A stretch of DNA of 27,491 nucleotides from NCBI GenBank assembly GCA_910588295.1, contig CAJUQO010000045.1, forward strand, positions 1-27,491. The letters are read 5' to 3'. Below, piece after piece: positions 1 to 7,152 of the stretch. This DNA is from an uncultured Lachnospiraceae bacterium. Lineage in GTDB: Bacteria > Bacillota > Clostridia > Lachnospirales > Lachnospiraceae. The notes below the pieces were generated by a model that saw only the letters and a list, made by a program, of their open reading frames with translations, did not search any database and had not been told where the DNA came from. Both the position numbers and the translations under genes were made by a program. Each line of letters begins with the position of its first letter. Position 1 is the stretch's first letter.

Positions 1-28
1 CTAAGATGAGGGGACTACACTAATTAGA

Positions 29-66
29 TTGTCCACGGTTATGGGTACATTATACTGTGATATAAT
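29..66 (+). promoter_or_regulatory. Putative promoter of the small XRE regulator gene
   Basis: Two overlapping sigma-A-like arrangements are visible. TTGTCC (29-34) and TATACT (51-56) are separated by 16 bases. A perfect TATAAT (61-66) has a weaker TTATGG (39-44) 16 bases upstream. The second would start transcription almost at the ribosome binding site, so the first fits better. Not distinguishable from sequence alone. Confidence 0.4.
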
Positions 67-85
67 AGGGGGTAAGGAGGTTATT

Positions 86-316
86 ATGTTTGATTACACC
101 ATTTTACAAAACAATCTGCACTACCTGAGAATCGAAAGCCGTTGCAGCCAGGCAGAGCTTTCAAAAAAACTGGGTCTGTCCCGTCATACATATTTGAATT
201 ATGAGACAGGCATACGAATCCCGACGCTTGAAGCCATGAGACGTATTTCAGCCCATTACGACATCGGTATTGATGATCTGCTGAACAAACCCATGGCGGA
301 AAAACAGATCGTATGA
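86..316 (+). CDS. Small XRE-family helix-turn-helix transcriptional regulator
   Basis: The product is 76 residues and is almost entirely one Cro/C1-type helix-turn-helix domain (roughly residues 8-64). Visible features are SQAELSKKLGLSRHTYLNYE, the core recognition helix pattern, followed by the usual IPTLEAMRRISAHYDIGIDDLL tail that closes this fold, here given in two parts: IPTLEAMRR and ISAHYDIGIDDLL. The start at 86 is chosen because AAGGAGG lies six bases upstream, whereas the longer reading from 29 begins inside the promoter region. Proteins of this size and type act as DNA-binding repressors or activators, often of mobile or stress functions. No partner gene is adjacent on the same strand, so its target is not known. 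The left edge of the window hides its upstream context. Confidence 0.85.
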   Translation: MFDYTILQNNLHYLRIESRCSQAELSKKLGLSRHTYLNYETGIRIPTLEAMRRISAHYDIGIDDLLNKPMAEKQIV

Positions 317-367
317 TCCATATTCTTTCCATCATCTAGTGCAGGTAAATCGGATAAATTCTCAATA

Positions 368-474
368 TGTAACTGTTTGGAGCCTGGAAATGCCCTGTCC
401 AGTCAGATCGCTTAACCCGCCTTCTGCTTTGAGGGCAAATCTCCAAGACCCGTATATGGTTCTGAACAGTTACA
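368..474. repeat. Palindromic intergenic element A (GTAAC-type ends)
   Basis: The outer ends TGTAACTGTT (368-377) and AACAGTTACA (465-474) are perfect inverted repeats. Read as plus-strand RNA, the stem continues to 384/458 through further Watson-Crick and three G-U pairs, giving about 17 pairs. Inside, TGCCCT (391-396) pairs with AGGGCA (432-437). The interior string GAGGGCAAAT resembles GAGGGGCAAAT in the larger element at 24661-24804. I read it as a copy of a dispersed repeat, possibly MITE-like. It fills most of the gene-free stretch 317-596. Confidence 0.6.
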
Positions 475-596
475 GAGAGTTATCCTATGTCTGTTCATAA
501 TCATACACGTTTATATTACCATATTATTTCACGCCTGGCAACACCCATATTCAATATTTTGAAACTTTTTTCAGTATTTCTTTTCTTGGCCGCGAA

Positions 597-926
597 TTAT
601 CTTTCCGCCATCATTCCTCCATCCAGAGCATCTTTCCAGTCTTTCTGCCGCTCCTCATACATTTTATTCAGCCAGACATGAATCTGATCCAGCCCTTCCT
701 CACTGTAGGGAAATGTCCCATATGTCTTTTTCTCTTCGACGGTATGCTCATAATTAAAAGGCTCCGGAAAAACACAAGCCTCAAACCGTGCCTCCTCCTT
801 ACTGTCTCCCACCGGCCTTATCAGAAAACGCATACCCCGGAAACTTCCCGTATACCGTTTCGTAACGTCAAGCCTGTCCCGCAGGTTATAAGACTGCATA
901 TGGCCCACTTCCACCCGTTCTATCAT
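597..926 (-). CDS. Conserved hypothetical protein, 109 residues
   Basis: I do not recognise a named domain. The product is a soluble, charged 109-residue protein with no signal peptide or membrane segment. It begins with MIERVEVGHMQSYNLRDRLD and is rich in Arg, Glu and aromatic residues, ending in an amphipathic helical stretch (roughly residues 78-109). The start is well supported: AGGGAGGAG lies five bases before the ATG. A plus-strand reading across the same region (678-992) has no ribosome binding site and is rejected. The gene stands alone, with intergenic palindromes on both sides, and no function can be inferred. Confidence 0.7.
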   Translation of the reverse strand: MIERVEVGHMQSYNLRDRLDVTKRYTGSFRGMRFLIRPVGDSKEEARFEACVFPEPFNYEHTVEEKKTYGTFPYSEEGLDQIHVWLNKMYEERQKDWKDALDGGMMAER

Positions 927-988
927 TTTTTCTCCTCCCTTTTGTTCGCTGCCGTGCCTGTCATTTCAAAATTATATGGCATAAATCC

Positions 989-1017
989 GTAACTGCCTGG
1001 ACAAACCTGGCGGTTAC
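989..1017. repeat. Short GTAACTG hairpin
   Basis: GTAACTGCC (989-997) and GGCGGTTAC (1009-1017) form a nine-pair stem with one G-U pair when read as plus-strand RNA, topped by a small internal stem and loop. The GTAACTG end recalls the longer palindromic elements of the window. No T-tract follows, so it is unlikely to be a simple terminator. Confidence 0.4.
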
Positions 1018-1136
1018 ATGAATTTACCTGTATAACCTGAAAATAAGTCTACAATAATAAAACAGAAATTACAATAGCTATAAAGGTATGGCATCATGTC
1101 AATACACATATACTGTTAAGAAATGAGGTATGGCAA

Positions 1137-1580
1137 ATGAGTGAAACGATCAAAGTCTTGTGTAAATATTACGTCCTGTTTGCTGTTTTTGGCTGGATCT
1201 ACTACTGTATAGAGATCCTTTTCCGGGGGTATTCCCATTGGTCCATGTTCTTGCTGGCTGGATTCTGCTGTGTACTGATCGGTATGCTCAATGAATTCAC
1301 TGACAAGGAGACCAGTATCTGGCTGCAGATGCTCTGGTCGGCCCTGCTGGTCACTCTGTTTGAATTCCTTTTCGGCGTCATATTTAACCTGGGTCTGAAA
1401 TGGCATATATGGGATTACTCGGACACACCTTTTAATGTACTGGGACAGGTATGCCTGCCCTTTACACTGATCTGGTATTTTCTGTCCCTCCCCGCCATTT
1501 TACTGGATGACCTGATGAGAGAGAAATTCTTTGGGGAAGAAGGACATCAGTATAACTGGGGGCTCCAGCGCAAGGCATAA
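1137..1580 (+). CDS. CmpB-type putative ABC transporter membrane protein (PF06541-like)
   Basis: The product is a 147-residue integral membrane protein with about four hydrophobic segments (near residues 10-28, 36-52, 64-86 and 103-124). It matches the Clostridia family usually annotated as putative ABC transporter type IV / CmpB. The diagnostic stretch is LKWHIWDYSDTPFNVLGQVC (residues 87-106), followed by a further membrane helix. The length is normal for the short form. A GAGG motif about eight bases before the ATG supports the start. The biochemical role of this family is not established, and the ABC transporter label is historical. No ATPase gene is adjacent. Confidence 0.75.
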   Translation: MSETIKVLCKYYVLFAVFGWIYYCIEILFRGYSHWSMFLLAGFCCVLIGMLNEFTDKETSIWLQMLWSALLVTLFEFLFGVIFNLGLKWHIWDYSDTPFNVLGQVCLPFTLIWYFLSLPAILLDDLMREKFFGEEGHQYNWGLQRKA

Positions 1581-1671
1581 AACATTCACGCCGCCGGCAT
1601 CCGAAGCCCGCTGTTTCATACTGTCCGCACAGTGAATGACAGCCGTCCGTTTATCCGGCATTCAAAAATTT

Positions 1672-1711
1672 TTGTAACATGATTGCAGAAAAGCGATAAA
1701 ACTGTTACAAT
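1672..1711 (+). promoter_or_regulatory. Promoter overlapping a TTGTAACA/TGTTACAA dyad
   Basis: TTGCAG (1683-1688) and TACAAT (1706-1711) are 17 bases apart and sit correctly for the gene starting at 1742. The -10 element overlaps the right arm of a perfect eight-base inverted repeat, TTGTAACA (1672-1679) and TGTTACAA (1703-1710). A second possible promoter, TTGTAA (1672-1677) with GATAAA (1695-1700), uses the left arm. The dyad could be an operator or a minimal copy of the GTAAC repeat family. Confidence 0.45.
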
Positions 1712-1741
1712 ATGCCCGACAAAGCGGGAGGTGCGATACGT

Positions 1742-2218
1742 ATGAAATCAGAAGATGAATCTATCAAAATGCTGGAAATGCGGATGCAGCGGCAATTGAG
1801 CCTTTCGAGGGAGAAACATATGACGCCCCAAAATATACAGTATTATATTTCTTCCGCGACATTACATAGGGAAAGTTTACAATCGGATATGCCTCCGGCT
1901 CAAAAGGGCATCCCCGACCAGGCAGCTGCTGAAAATCCGCAGGCCAGCCGGAAACCGTCCACAGAGAAAACGGAAAATCCGCCACAGGAAAACGCCATAT
2001 CCGATCAAAAAATAGCGTCTATAGAAAAGGAACATGAAGCTTACAGGCAGAAGCTTCCGAATTATGGGACAAAAGAATCCGTGCAAAAAAAGGAAAACTC
2101 CGAATCGGAGGAAACACGGCAATTAAAAGGCCAAAATGAATATAAAAAAATCCTCCGCGCCGTGAACGCGGAGGCATTTTCTGAAACCGAAATATCTCTA
2201 TTTGATGGAAAAATATAA
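1742..2218 (+). CDS. Hypothetical charged, low-complexity protein, 158 residues
   Basis: No family is recognised. The product is highly hydrophilic, rich in Glu, Lys, Gln, Ser and Pro, and has no signal peptide or transmembrane segment. The central part (about residues 45-135) looks disordered, and the ends look helical. The start at 1742 is chosen over an in-frame ATG at 1712 because GGGAGG lies about ten bases before it and the -10 element covers the earlier ATG. The last 25 or so codons overlap the intrinsic terminator of the convergent hflX gene, so coding and terminator constraints share the same bases. Expression as a protein is plausible but unproven. Confidence 0.5.
   Translation: MKSEDESIKMLEMRMQRQLSLSREKHMTPQNIQYYISSATLHRESLQSDMPPAQKGIPDQAAAENPQASRKPSTEKTENPPQENAISDQKIASIEKEHEAYRQKLPNYGTKESVQKKENSESEETRQLKGQNEYKKILRAVNAEAFSETEISLFDGKI
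2143..2174 (-). terminator. Intrinsic terminator of the glmM-hflX cluster
   Basis: On the minus strand, CCTCCGCG and CGCGGAGG (2152-2159 and 2167-2174) form a perfect eight-pair stem with a seven-base loop, followed by ATTTTTTTATA. It lies about 50 bases after the hflX stop. It sits inside the 3' end of the plus-strand gene 1742-2218. Confidence 0.85.
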
Positions 2219-2222
2219 ATCC

Positions 2223-3479
2223 TCAGCACAATCTTCCATACAACGCCTTCGGCACGCTGGCCTTAACCCGCACACCGTCGGCCAGATATTCTTCCTCAAA
2301 GAGCCGTCCGTTTTTACGGATGATCTGCAGGAGGGAACCATCGGTATAGGGAAACACTCTCTCCAGAAGCATATAATCCTCATTGATCATCCGCCCCATG
2401 GCCTCCCGGAACTCCGTAAGCCCCTGCCCTGTAAGAGCGGAAATATACAGGCAGCGCCACGCCTTAAGGTCACGGACATGTTCCGGTTCCGTCAGGCGGT
2501 CACATTTATTAAACAGCGTCAATACTTTCTTTTCATTGGCCCCCAGGCTGCGCAGCGTATCATAAACCACCTGCATCTGCATGTCCAGCATGGGATTGGA
2601 AATATCCGCCACATGGATGATGTAATCGGCATAACAGGCCTCCTCCAGGGTACTGCGGAAAGCCTCTACCAGATGATGGGGCAGTTTATGGATGAAGCCT
2701 ACCGTATCCGTTAATAAGACCTGCTGTTTTCCCGGCAGCTCCAGCACCCGGGTTGTCGGATCAAGGGTGGCAAAGAGCTTGTCTTCCTCCAGTACGTTGG
2801 CGCCGGTCAGACGGTTTAGCAATGTGGATTTTCCCGCATTGGTATACCCTACGATGGCCGCTGTGGGCATATGGCTTTCTTTCCGCTGGCTGCGCAACAG
2901 ATCCCTGTGCCGCTTCACTTCCTCCAGTTCTTCTTTTAAATGAGAAATACGGCTCTTGATCAGACGCCGATCCATCTCCAGCTTCTTCTCACCGGGCCCC
3001 CGGGTACCGATGCCTCCGCCCAGGCGGGACAGGGAATTCCGCATCCCCACCAGACGGGCGGCCCGGTAACGGAGCTGGGCCAGCTCCACCTGCAGTTTCC
3101 CCTCGCTGCTGGTGGCCCTTCCTGCAAATATATCCAAAATCACCAGTGTGCGATCCATCACCTTGCACTCCAGCATCTGTTCCAGGTTGTTTAACTGCGC
3201 CGGAGACAGTTCGTCATCACAGACAACACCGGTGGCGTCCAGGGCCCACACCATCTGGCGGATCTCCTCCGCCTTTCCGCTGCCCACGTAGGTGGCCGGA
3301 TGGATCCCCTCGGCCTGCTGCATGACCCGGCCCACCGTCTCTGCCCCCGCCGTCTTTACCAGCTCCGCCAGCTCATCCAGAGAATCCGCCATGGCGACCT
3401 GCTGCCGTCCGAACGTCACCTGCACCCCCACCAAAATGACCCGCTCTGTTACTTTCTCTGTATGCCATGCTTCTGCCAT
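2223..3479 (-). CDS. hflX: Ribosome-associated GTPase HflX
   Basis: HflX is a GTPase that binds the 50S subunit and splits stalled or stress-inactivated 70S ribosomes. The 418-residue product has the family layout. There is an N-terminal HflX domain with GSGKAEEIRQ (about 67-76) and the glycine-rich stretch GGGIGTRGPGEKKLEMDRR (154-172). The GTPase domain follows, with the P-loop GYTNAGKST (211-219), switch region TLDPTTR (238-244), DTVGF (258-262) and NKCD (324-327). The start at 3479 is preceded by GGAGGAGGGG at normal spacing; a longer reading to 3554 lacks such support and would run into the upstream gene. It is the last gene of the glmM cluster, 31 bases after the TPR lipoprotein gene, and is followed by a terminator. 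Confidence 0.95.
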   Translation of the reverse strand: MAEAWHTEKVTERVILVGVQVTFGRQQVAMADSLDELAELVKTAGAETVGRVMQQAEGIHPATYVGSGKAEEIRQMVWALDATGVVCDDELSPAQLNNLEQMLECKVMDRTLVILDIFAGRATSSEGKLQVELAQLRYRAARLVGMRNSLSRLGGGIGTRGPGEKKLEMDRRLIKSRISHLKEELEEVKRHRDLLRSQRKESHMPTAAIVGYTNAGKSTLLNRLTGANVLEEDKLFATLDPTTRVLELPGKQQVLLTDTVGFIHKLPHHLVEAFRSTLEEACYADYIIHVADISNPMLDMQMQVVYDTLRSLGANEKKVLTLFNKCDRLTEPEHVRDLKAWRCLYISALTGQGLTEFREAMGRMINEDYMLLERVFPYTDGSLLQIIRKNGRLFEEEYLADGVRVKASVPKALYGRLC

Positions 3480-3510
3480 AATCCCCTCCTCCGCACGATC
3501 CTTTGCAGCC

Positions 3511-4548
3511 TCATCTGCTCTGCAAAAACTGATACTCCCTTTTGGCCTCCTCATCCGTCGGATACTCTTTCAGATACTCCTCCATCAGATTCCTGGCCGT
3601 CTCAAAATCATTCTTATTCTCGTAAATCACGATCCGGTTAAACATCAGGCTCTGCCGATCCTCATCCTGAGCAAAGGCAAGCCCCTTCTCCGTGTTGGAC
3701 AGAGCCGTGTCGTAGTCACCGTCAGACATATCGCACAGAACCAGACCGTTGTAGGCCGACGCCGAATCCATGTGACGGTTCAGGTACTCCTGATACAGAC
3801 TTCTGGCGCTGGCCGTATCCTCCATAGCCAGGTACACCTTCCCCAACAGCAGCCGGGAGGGATCATCATCGGCGTTCACCGCCTCAATGAGCAGCTTCTG
3901 CGCCTGGTCATAGTATCCCAGATAATAAGAAAACCATCCCTGATAATAGTAATCTTCCGTATCCTTCGGCTGGGTCTGCAGCGCTTTCTCCAAAAAAGCC
4001 TCGCCGATGCTGTTCTGGTTATACTCCACACAATCCCGGTAAATATCCATATACAGAGAATACCTTCCGTCCAAGGAAACCGCTTTTTCAAAATCCCCGG
4101 CGGCCTTATCCGCATCCCCCTGCTCCAGATATATATGGCCCCGGCGATAGTAGGCGTCCGCCGTATGGCTGTACTCCAAAAGCTGGGTATAGGCTTCCAG
4201 AGCCCGGTTCAGTTCACCGTAAGCATCCGAAGCCGCCCCCAGATAATACAGCACATCAATGGTGAAATCATCATTCTCACTCTCCATGGATTCCAAGCTG
4301 CGGGAAAGCATGGTCATAGCCGTAACATAATCCTGGGTCTTGTAGTAAGCAATACCCAGTCCCCGGTAGCTCTCCGCCTTTCGATCACCCCGATCCGTCA
4401 TTTTCTCAAAATACGAGATCGCCGTATGATAATCCTCCGCCTCCATGGCCGCCATGCCCCGGTCATAATCATCCTCGCCTTTTGGGGCACAGCCCGCCAG
4501 CAAAAAACACATAACAGCCATGCAGACCAGAATCTTTATTCGTCTCAT
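3511..4548 (-). CDS. TPR-repeat lipoprotein
   Basis: The 345-residue product has a lipoprotein signal peptide (MRRIKILVCMAVMCFLLAGC) with lipobox LLAGC and predicted lipidation at Cys20. The rest is tandem tetratricopeptide repeats: typical pairs such as AESYRGLGIAYYKTQDYVTA and ADAYYRRGHIYLEQGDADKA recur about every 34 residues. TPR lipoproteins of this kind are extracytoplasmic scaffolds for protein-protein contacts, and no enzymatic domain is present. The start at 4548 is supported by GGGAG six bases upstream; a longer TTG-initiated reading to 4575 is less likely. It sits between glmM and hflX on the same strand with short gaps (27 and 31 bases), so it is probably co-transcribed with both. 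Confidence 0.88.
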   Translation of the reverse strand: MRRIKILVCMAVMCFLLAGCAPKGEDDYDRGMAAMEAEDYHTAISYFEKMTDRGDRKAESYRGLGIAYYKTQDYVTAMTMLSRSLESMESENDDFTIDVLYYLGAASDAYGELNRALEAYTQLLEYSHTADAYYRRGHIYLEQGDADKAAGDFEKAVSLDGRYSLYMDIYRDCVEYNQNSIGEAFLEKALQTQPKDTEDYYYQGWFSYYLGYYDQAQKLLIEAVNADDDPSRLLLGKVYLAMEDTASARSLYQEYLNRHMDSASAYNGLVLCDMSDGDYDTALSNTEKGLAFAQDEDRQSLMFNRIVIYENKNDFETARNLMEEYLKEYPTDEEAKREYQFLQSR

Positions 4549-4575
4549 TCTATACTCCCTGCTCTCACGACCCAA

Positions 4576-5919
4576 TCACCGGGCCAGACCTTCTTGTTCC
4601 ATCACCGTAATTACCTGATTCACGCATTTTTCACAGATCGCATCCTCGGTGGCCTCCACCATGACGCGGATCACCGGCTCCGTACCGCTCTCCCGCACCA
4701 AGATGCGGCCGTCATCACCCAGATAGTCCGCCACTTTTTTCACTTCCGCCTGCACGGCCTCATTCTCTTGTGCGGTTTTCTTATCCGCCACGCGGACATT
4801 TTTCAGAAGCTGGGGGTAAATGCGCACCTCGGAGGCCGCCGCAGCCAGCGTTGTTTTCTTCCGGGTCATGACCTCCATGATCATCAGGGATGTCAGGATA
4901 CCGTCCCCCGTAGTGGCGTGTTTGCTGAAAATGATGTGCCCGGACTGCTCGCCGCCCAGGCTGTAGCCGTTTGCCACCATATTTTCATAAACATATTTGT
5001 CCCCCACCGCCGTCTTCTCATAGCGGATACCCTCTCTGTCACAGGCTTTATAGAGCCCGATATTGGACATGATCGTAGTGACAATGGTGTCGTTGTTTAA
5101 TGAGCCTTTTTCCTTCAGATATTTGCCGCAGATATAGAGAATGACATCGCCGTCCACCACCCGGCCGTTTTCGTCCACCGCGATACATCGGTCGGTATCA
5201 CCGTCGTAAGCAAAGCCGATATCCAGGCCGTTCTCCTTCACATACTGCTGCAGCGTTCCGATATGGGTGGAACCGCATCCCTCATTAATGTTCGTGCCGT
5301 CGGGGGTATTGTGGATCACATAGGTCTTTGCTCCCAGGGCGTCAAACACACTCTTGGCAATGGATGAGGCGCTGCCGTTGGAACAGTCCAGGGCCACCTT
5401 CCAGTTTTTATAGGAACGGGTGGGCAGGGAGATCAGGTAGCCGATATAGCGGTTGCGCCCCGCCACATAATCCACTGTACGCCCGATATTTTCCTTGCGG
5501 GCAAAGGGGATATCCGGTCCCTCCCCGTCGATATACGCCTCGATTTGGGCTTCCACACCGGCATCCATCTTCTGTCCTCCGCCGCTGATCAGCTTGATCC
5601 CGTTATCATAGAAGGGATTGTGACTGGCAGAAATCATGATTCCGCAGTCAAACTCATCGGTGCGCACCACGTAGGATACGCTGGGCGTCGTCGTCACATG
5701 AAGCAGAAAGGCATCCGCCCCGGAAGCCGTCAGACCCGCCACCAGGGAATACTCGAACATATAACTGCTCCTTCTCGTATCCTTACCGATGACAATCTGC
5801 GCCCTGTGCTCCCTGCCGAAATACCAGCCCAGGAAACGGCCCACCTTGTAGGCATGTTCCACCGTAAGATCCACATTGGCTTCTCCACGGAAACCGTCCG
5901 TACCGAAATATTTACCCAT
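4576..5919 (-). CDS. glmM: Phosphoglucosamine mutase
   Basis: GlmM converts glucosamine-6-phosphate to glucosamine-1-phosphate on the way to UDP-N-acetylglucosamine for peptidoglycan. The 447-residue product starts with MGKYFGTDGFRGEANVDLTV, the family's N-terminal signature. It has the phosphoserine active-site loop ISASHNP (Ser99), the metal loop DGDTDR (239-244), the sugar-binding GGEQSGH, and a C-terminal phosphate-binding RESGTEPVIRVM. Length is normal. The start at 5919 follows AGGAGG at proper spacing; the extension to 5988 has no family counterpart. It is the first gene of a minus-strand cluster with a clear promoter at 6060-6088. Confidence 0.96.
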   Translation of the reverse strand: MGKYFGTDGFRGEANVDLTVEHAYKVGRFLGWYFGREHRAQIVIGKDTRRSSYMFEYSLVAGLTASGADAFLLHVTTTPSVSYVVRTDEFDCGIMISASHNPFYDNGIKLISGGGQKMDAGVEAQIEAYIDGEGPDIPFARKENIGRTVDYVAGRNRYIGYLISLPTRSYKNWKVALDCSNGSASSIAKSVFDALGAKTYVIHNTPDGTNINEGCGSTHIGTLQQYVKENGLDIGFAYDGDTDRCIAVDENGRVVDGDVILYICGKYLKEKGSLNNDTIVTTIMSNIGLYKACDREGIRYEKTAVGDKYVYENMVANGYSLGGEQSGHIIFSKHATTGDGILTSLMIMEVMTRKKTTLAAAASEVRIYPQLLKNVRVADKKTAQENEAVQAEVKKVADYLGDDGRILVRESGTEPVIRVMVEATEDAICEKCVNQVITVMEQEGLAR

Positions 5920-6059
5920 TAAACTTATTCCTCCTATCCGGGGGCACATAACCGCGGCCGCAAAACAACACCTGCATGCCCACGGCAAAAACGCGCCCTA
6001 TATGCTATACTATGATGCTAAAAGTATCCTGTCTGCCATAACAACCATAATTCCCACCT

Positions 6060-6088
6060 ATTATAGTCGGACAGGCCGGATTCGTCAA
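6060..6088 (-). promoter_or_regulatory. Sigma-A-type promoter of glmM
   Basis: On the minus strand TTGACG (6083-6088) and a perfect TATAAT (6060-6065) are separated by exactly 17 bases. The predicted start lies about 130 bases before glmM, leaving a long untranslated leader (about 5920-6050) in which I recognise no known riboswitch. Confidence 0.8.
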
Positions 6089-6231
6089 CGAAATTCAGTA
6101 ATTGTACATACGGGAATATAAAACCTCAGCCACACCGGAGCCATGTATTTTTCTTCAAGCATCCCCAAAACCGCTTGCGGCCTGAAAGAAACTATGATAC
6201 AGTTTGGCTGAGCGTTATTCGTAAGAAAATG

Positions 6232-6327
6232 CATCAGAATTTTTGTTTTTTTACCTGTTCCATGTGCAGACCCGGCAGAGGGCGGCAACATGTGTAAGTT
6301 TCTATCCGCCGTGCGGATCTTCTGATG
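6232..6327 (+). promoter_or_regulatory. Candidate structured RNA leader upstream of the ECF S component
   Basis: An eight-pair closing stem, CATCAGAA (6232-6239) with TTCTGATG (6320-6327), encloses two further helices. These are CATGT (6261-6265) with ACATG (6288-6292), continued by GC/GC pairing, and ATCCGC (6304-6309) with GCGGAT (6313-6318). A T-rich single strand (6240-6252) separates the closing stem from the first helix. It does not match the THF, TPP, cobalamin, SAM or T-box consensus as I know them. This is the main content of the gene-free stretch 6089-6485. The plus strand is favoured because the ECF gene is downstream. Confidence 0.35.
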
Positions 6328-6389
6328 TTTCTGGCAGGGCACCTGTGGAGCATTTTTTCGAACTGATCCATAGACGGTTCCCGTATCGT

Positions 6390-6417
6390 TTGCGTTCGCT
6401 TTTTATCCCCAAATAAT
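6390..6417 (+). promoter_or_regulatory. Possible promoter of the ECF S component gene
   Basis: TTGCGT (6390-6395) and AATAAT (6412-6417) are 16 bases apart. Transcripts from it would start near 6425 and carry a hairpin, GCCCGA (6430-6435) with TCGGGC (6464-6469), just before the ribosome binding site. The -35 match is weak, and an alternative start further upstream would include the structured leader at 6232-6327. Confidence 0.3.
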
Positions 6418-6485
6418 CTAACAGAAAATGCCCGAAAAGCAGGGGACGCTTTGCGCCGTTTTATCGGGCGAGAAGGAGAAAAAGT

Positions 6486-7112
6486 ATGACAACCAATACG
6501 AAATCTATGACTGTTCCGCTGTCCAACACCCGTTATATGGTGGAACTGGCCCTGATGGTAGCCATCATCCTGTTGATGTCCTTCACCCCTCTGGGCTATG
6601 TCCGCACCCCCGGCCTGTCTATCACGCTGCTGACCATTCCCGTGGCGGTGGGCGCCATCATCCTTGGGCCCAAAGGCGGCGTGGTATGCGGCGCGGCTTT
6701 CGGACTGACCAGTTTTTCCCAGAGTTTTACCACCGCTTTCGGCACCATGATGCTCTCCATCAGCCCGGTGGCAACCTTTATCACCACTGTCGTGACCCGC
6801 ACTCTCGAAGGGCTCCTCTGCGGCCTGATCTTCTCGGCCCTGCATAAGAATATGAAAACCCGCAGATCCTCTTATTATATTGCCAGTCTGGCCTGCCCTG
6901 TATTGAACACGGTACTGTTCATGGGTTCTCTGATCCTGTTTTTCTACAATACAGAGTATGTCCAGAATATGGCGGCATCCCTGGGTGCGGCTAACCCCTT
7001 CGTATTCGTAGTAGCCTTTGTGGGCCTGCAGGGCGCCATTGAGGCCGTGGTATGTTTCCTGGCGGCCAGCATCATATCCCGAACCCTGGCCATCGCCCTG
7101 CGCAGATCTTAA
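6486..7112 (+). CDS. ECF transporter S component (PF12822-type)
   Basis: The 208-residue product is a membrane protein with about six hydrophobic segments. It matches the substrate-binding S subunits of energy-coupling factor vitamin transporters. The characteristic pieces are FTPLGYVRTPGLSITLLTIP, then GAIILGPKGG (about 56-65), and GLTSFSQSF followed by FGTMMLSISPVATF. This pattern is closest to the group annotated as pantothenate- or folate-type S components. The exact vitamin cannot be read from sequence. A single S component without its own A and T subunits implies use of a shared ECF module elsewhere. AGAAGGAG lies about seven bases before the ATG. The next gene, a P1-family peptidase, starts 40 bases downstream on the same strand and is probably co-transcribed. 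Confidence 0.85.
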   Translation: MTTNTKSMTVPLSNTRYMVELALMVAIILLMSFTPLGYVRTPGLSITLLTIPVAVGAIILGPKGGVVCGAAFGLTSFSQSFTTAFGTMMLSISPVATFITTVVTRTLEGLLCGLIFSALHKNMKTRRSSYYIASLACPVLNTVLFMGSLILFFYNTEYVQNMAASLGAANPFVFVVAFVGLQGAIEAVVCFLAASIISRTLAIALRRS

Positions 7113-7152
7113 GATCCCGGGCTCATGGATACTATCAGAAAGGAGCTTTTTC

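Noticed and set aside
487..681. A small plus-strand frame with hydrophobic stretches
   Set aside because: It overlaps the 3' end of the minus-strand gene 597-926, has no ribosome binding site, and the hydrophobicity reflects AT-rich sequence.
3292..5100. A 602-codon open frame on the plus strand
   Set aside because: It runs antisense to glmM, the TPR lipoprotein and hflX, which all have full motifs and ribosome binding sites. Its composition is that of a GC-driven shadow frame.
6240..6345. A THF, TPP or cobalamin riboswitch before the ECF gene
   Set aside because: The conserved core strings of these classes are not present on either strand, although helices are visible.
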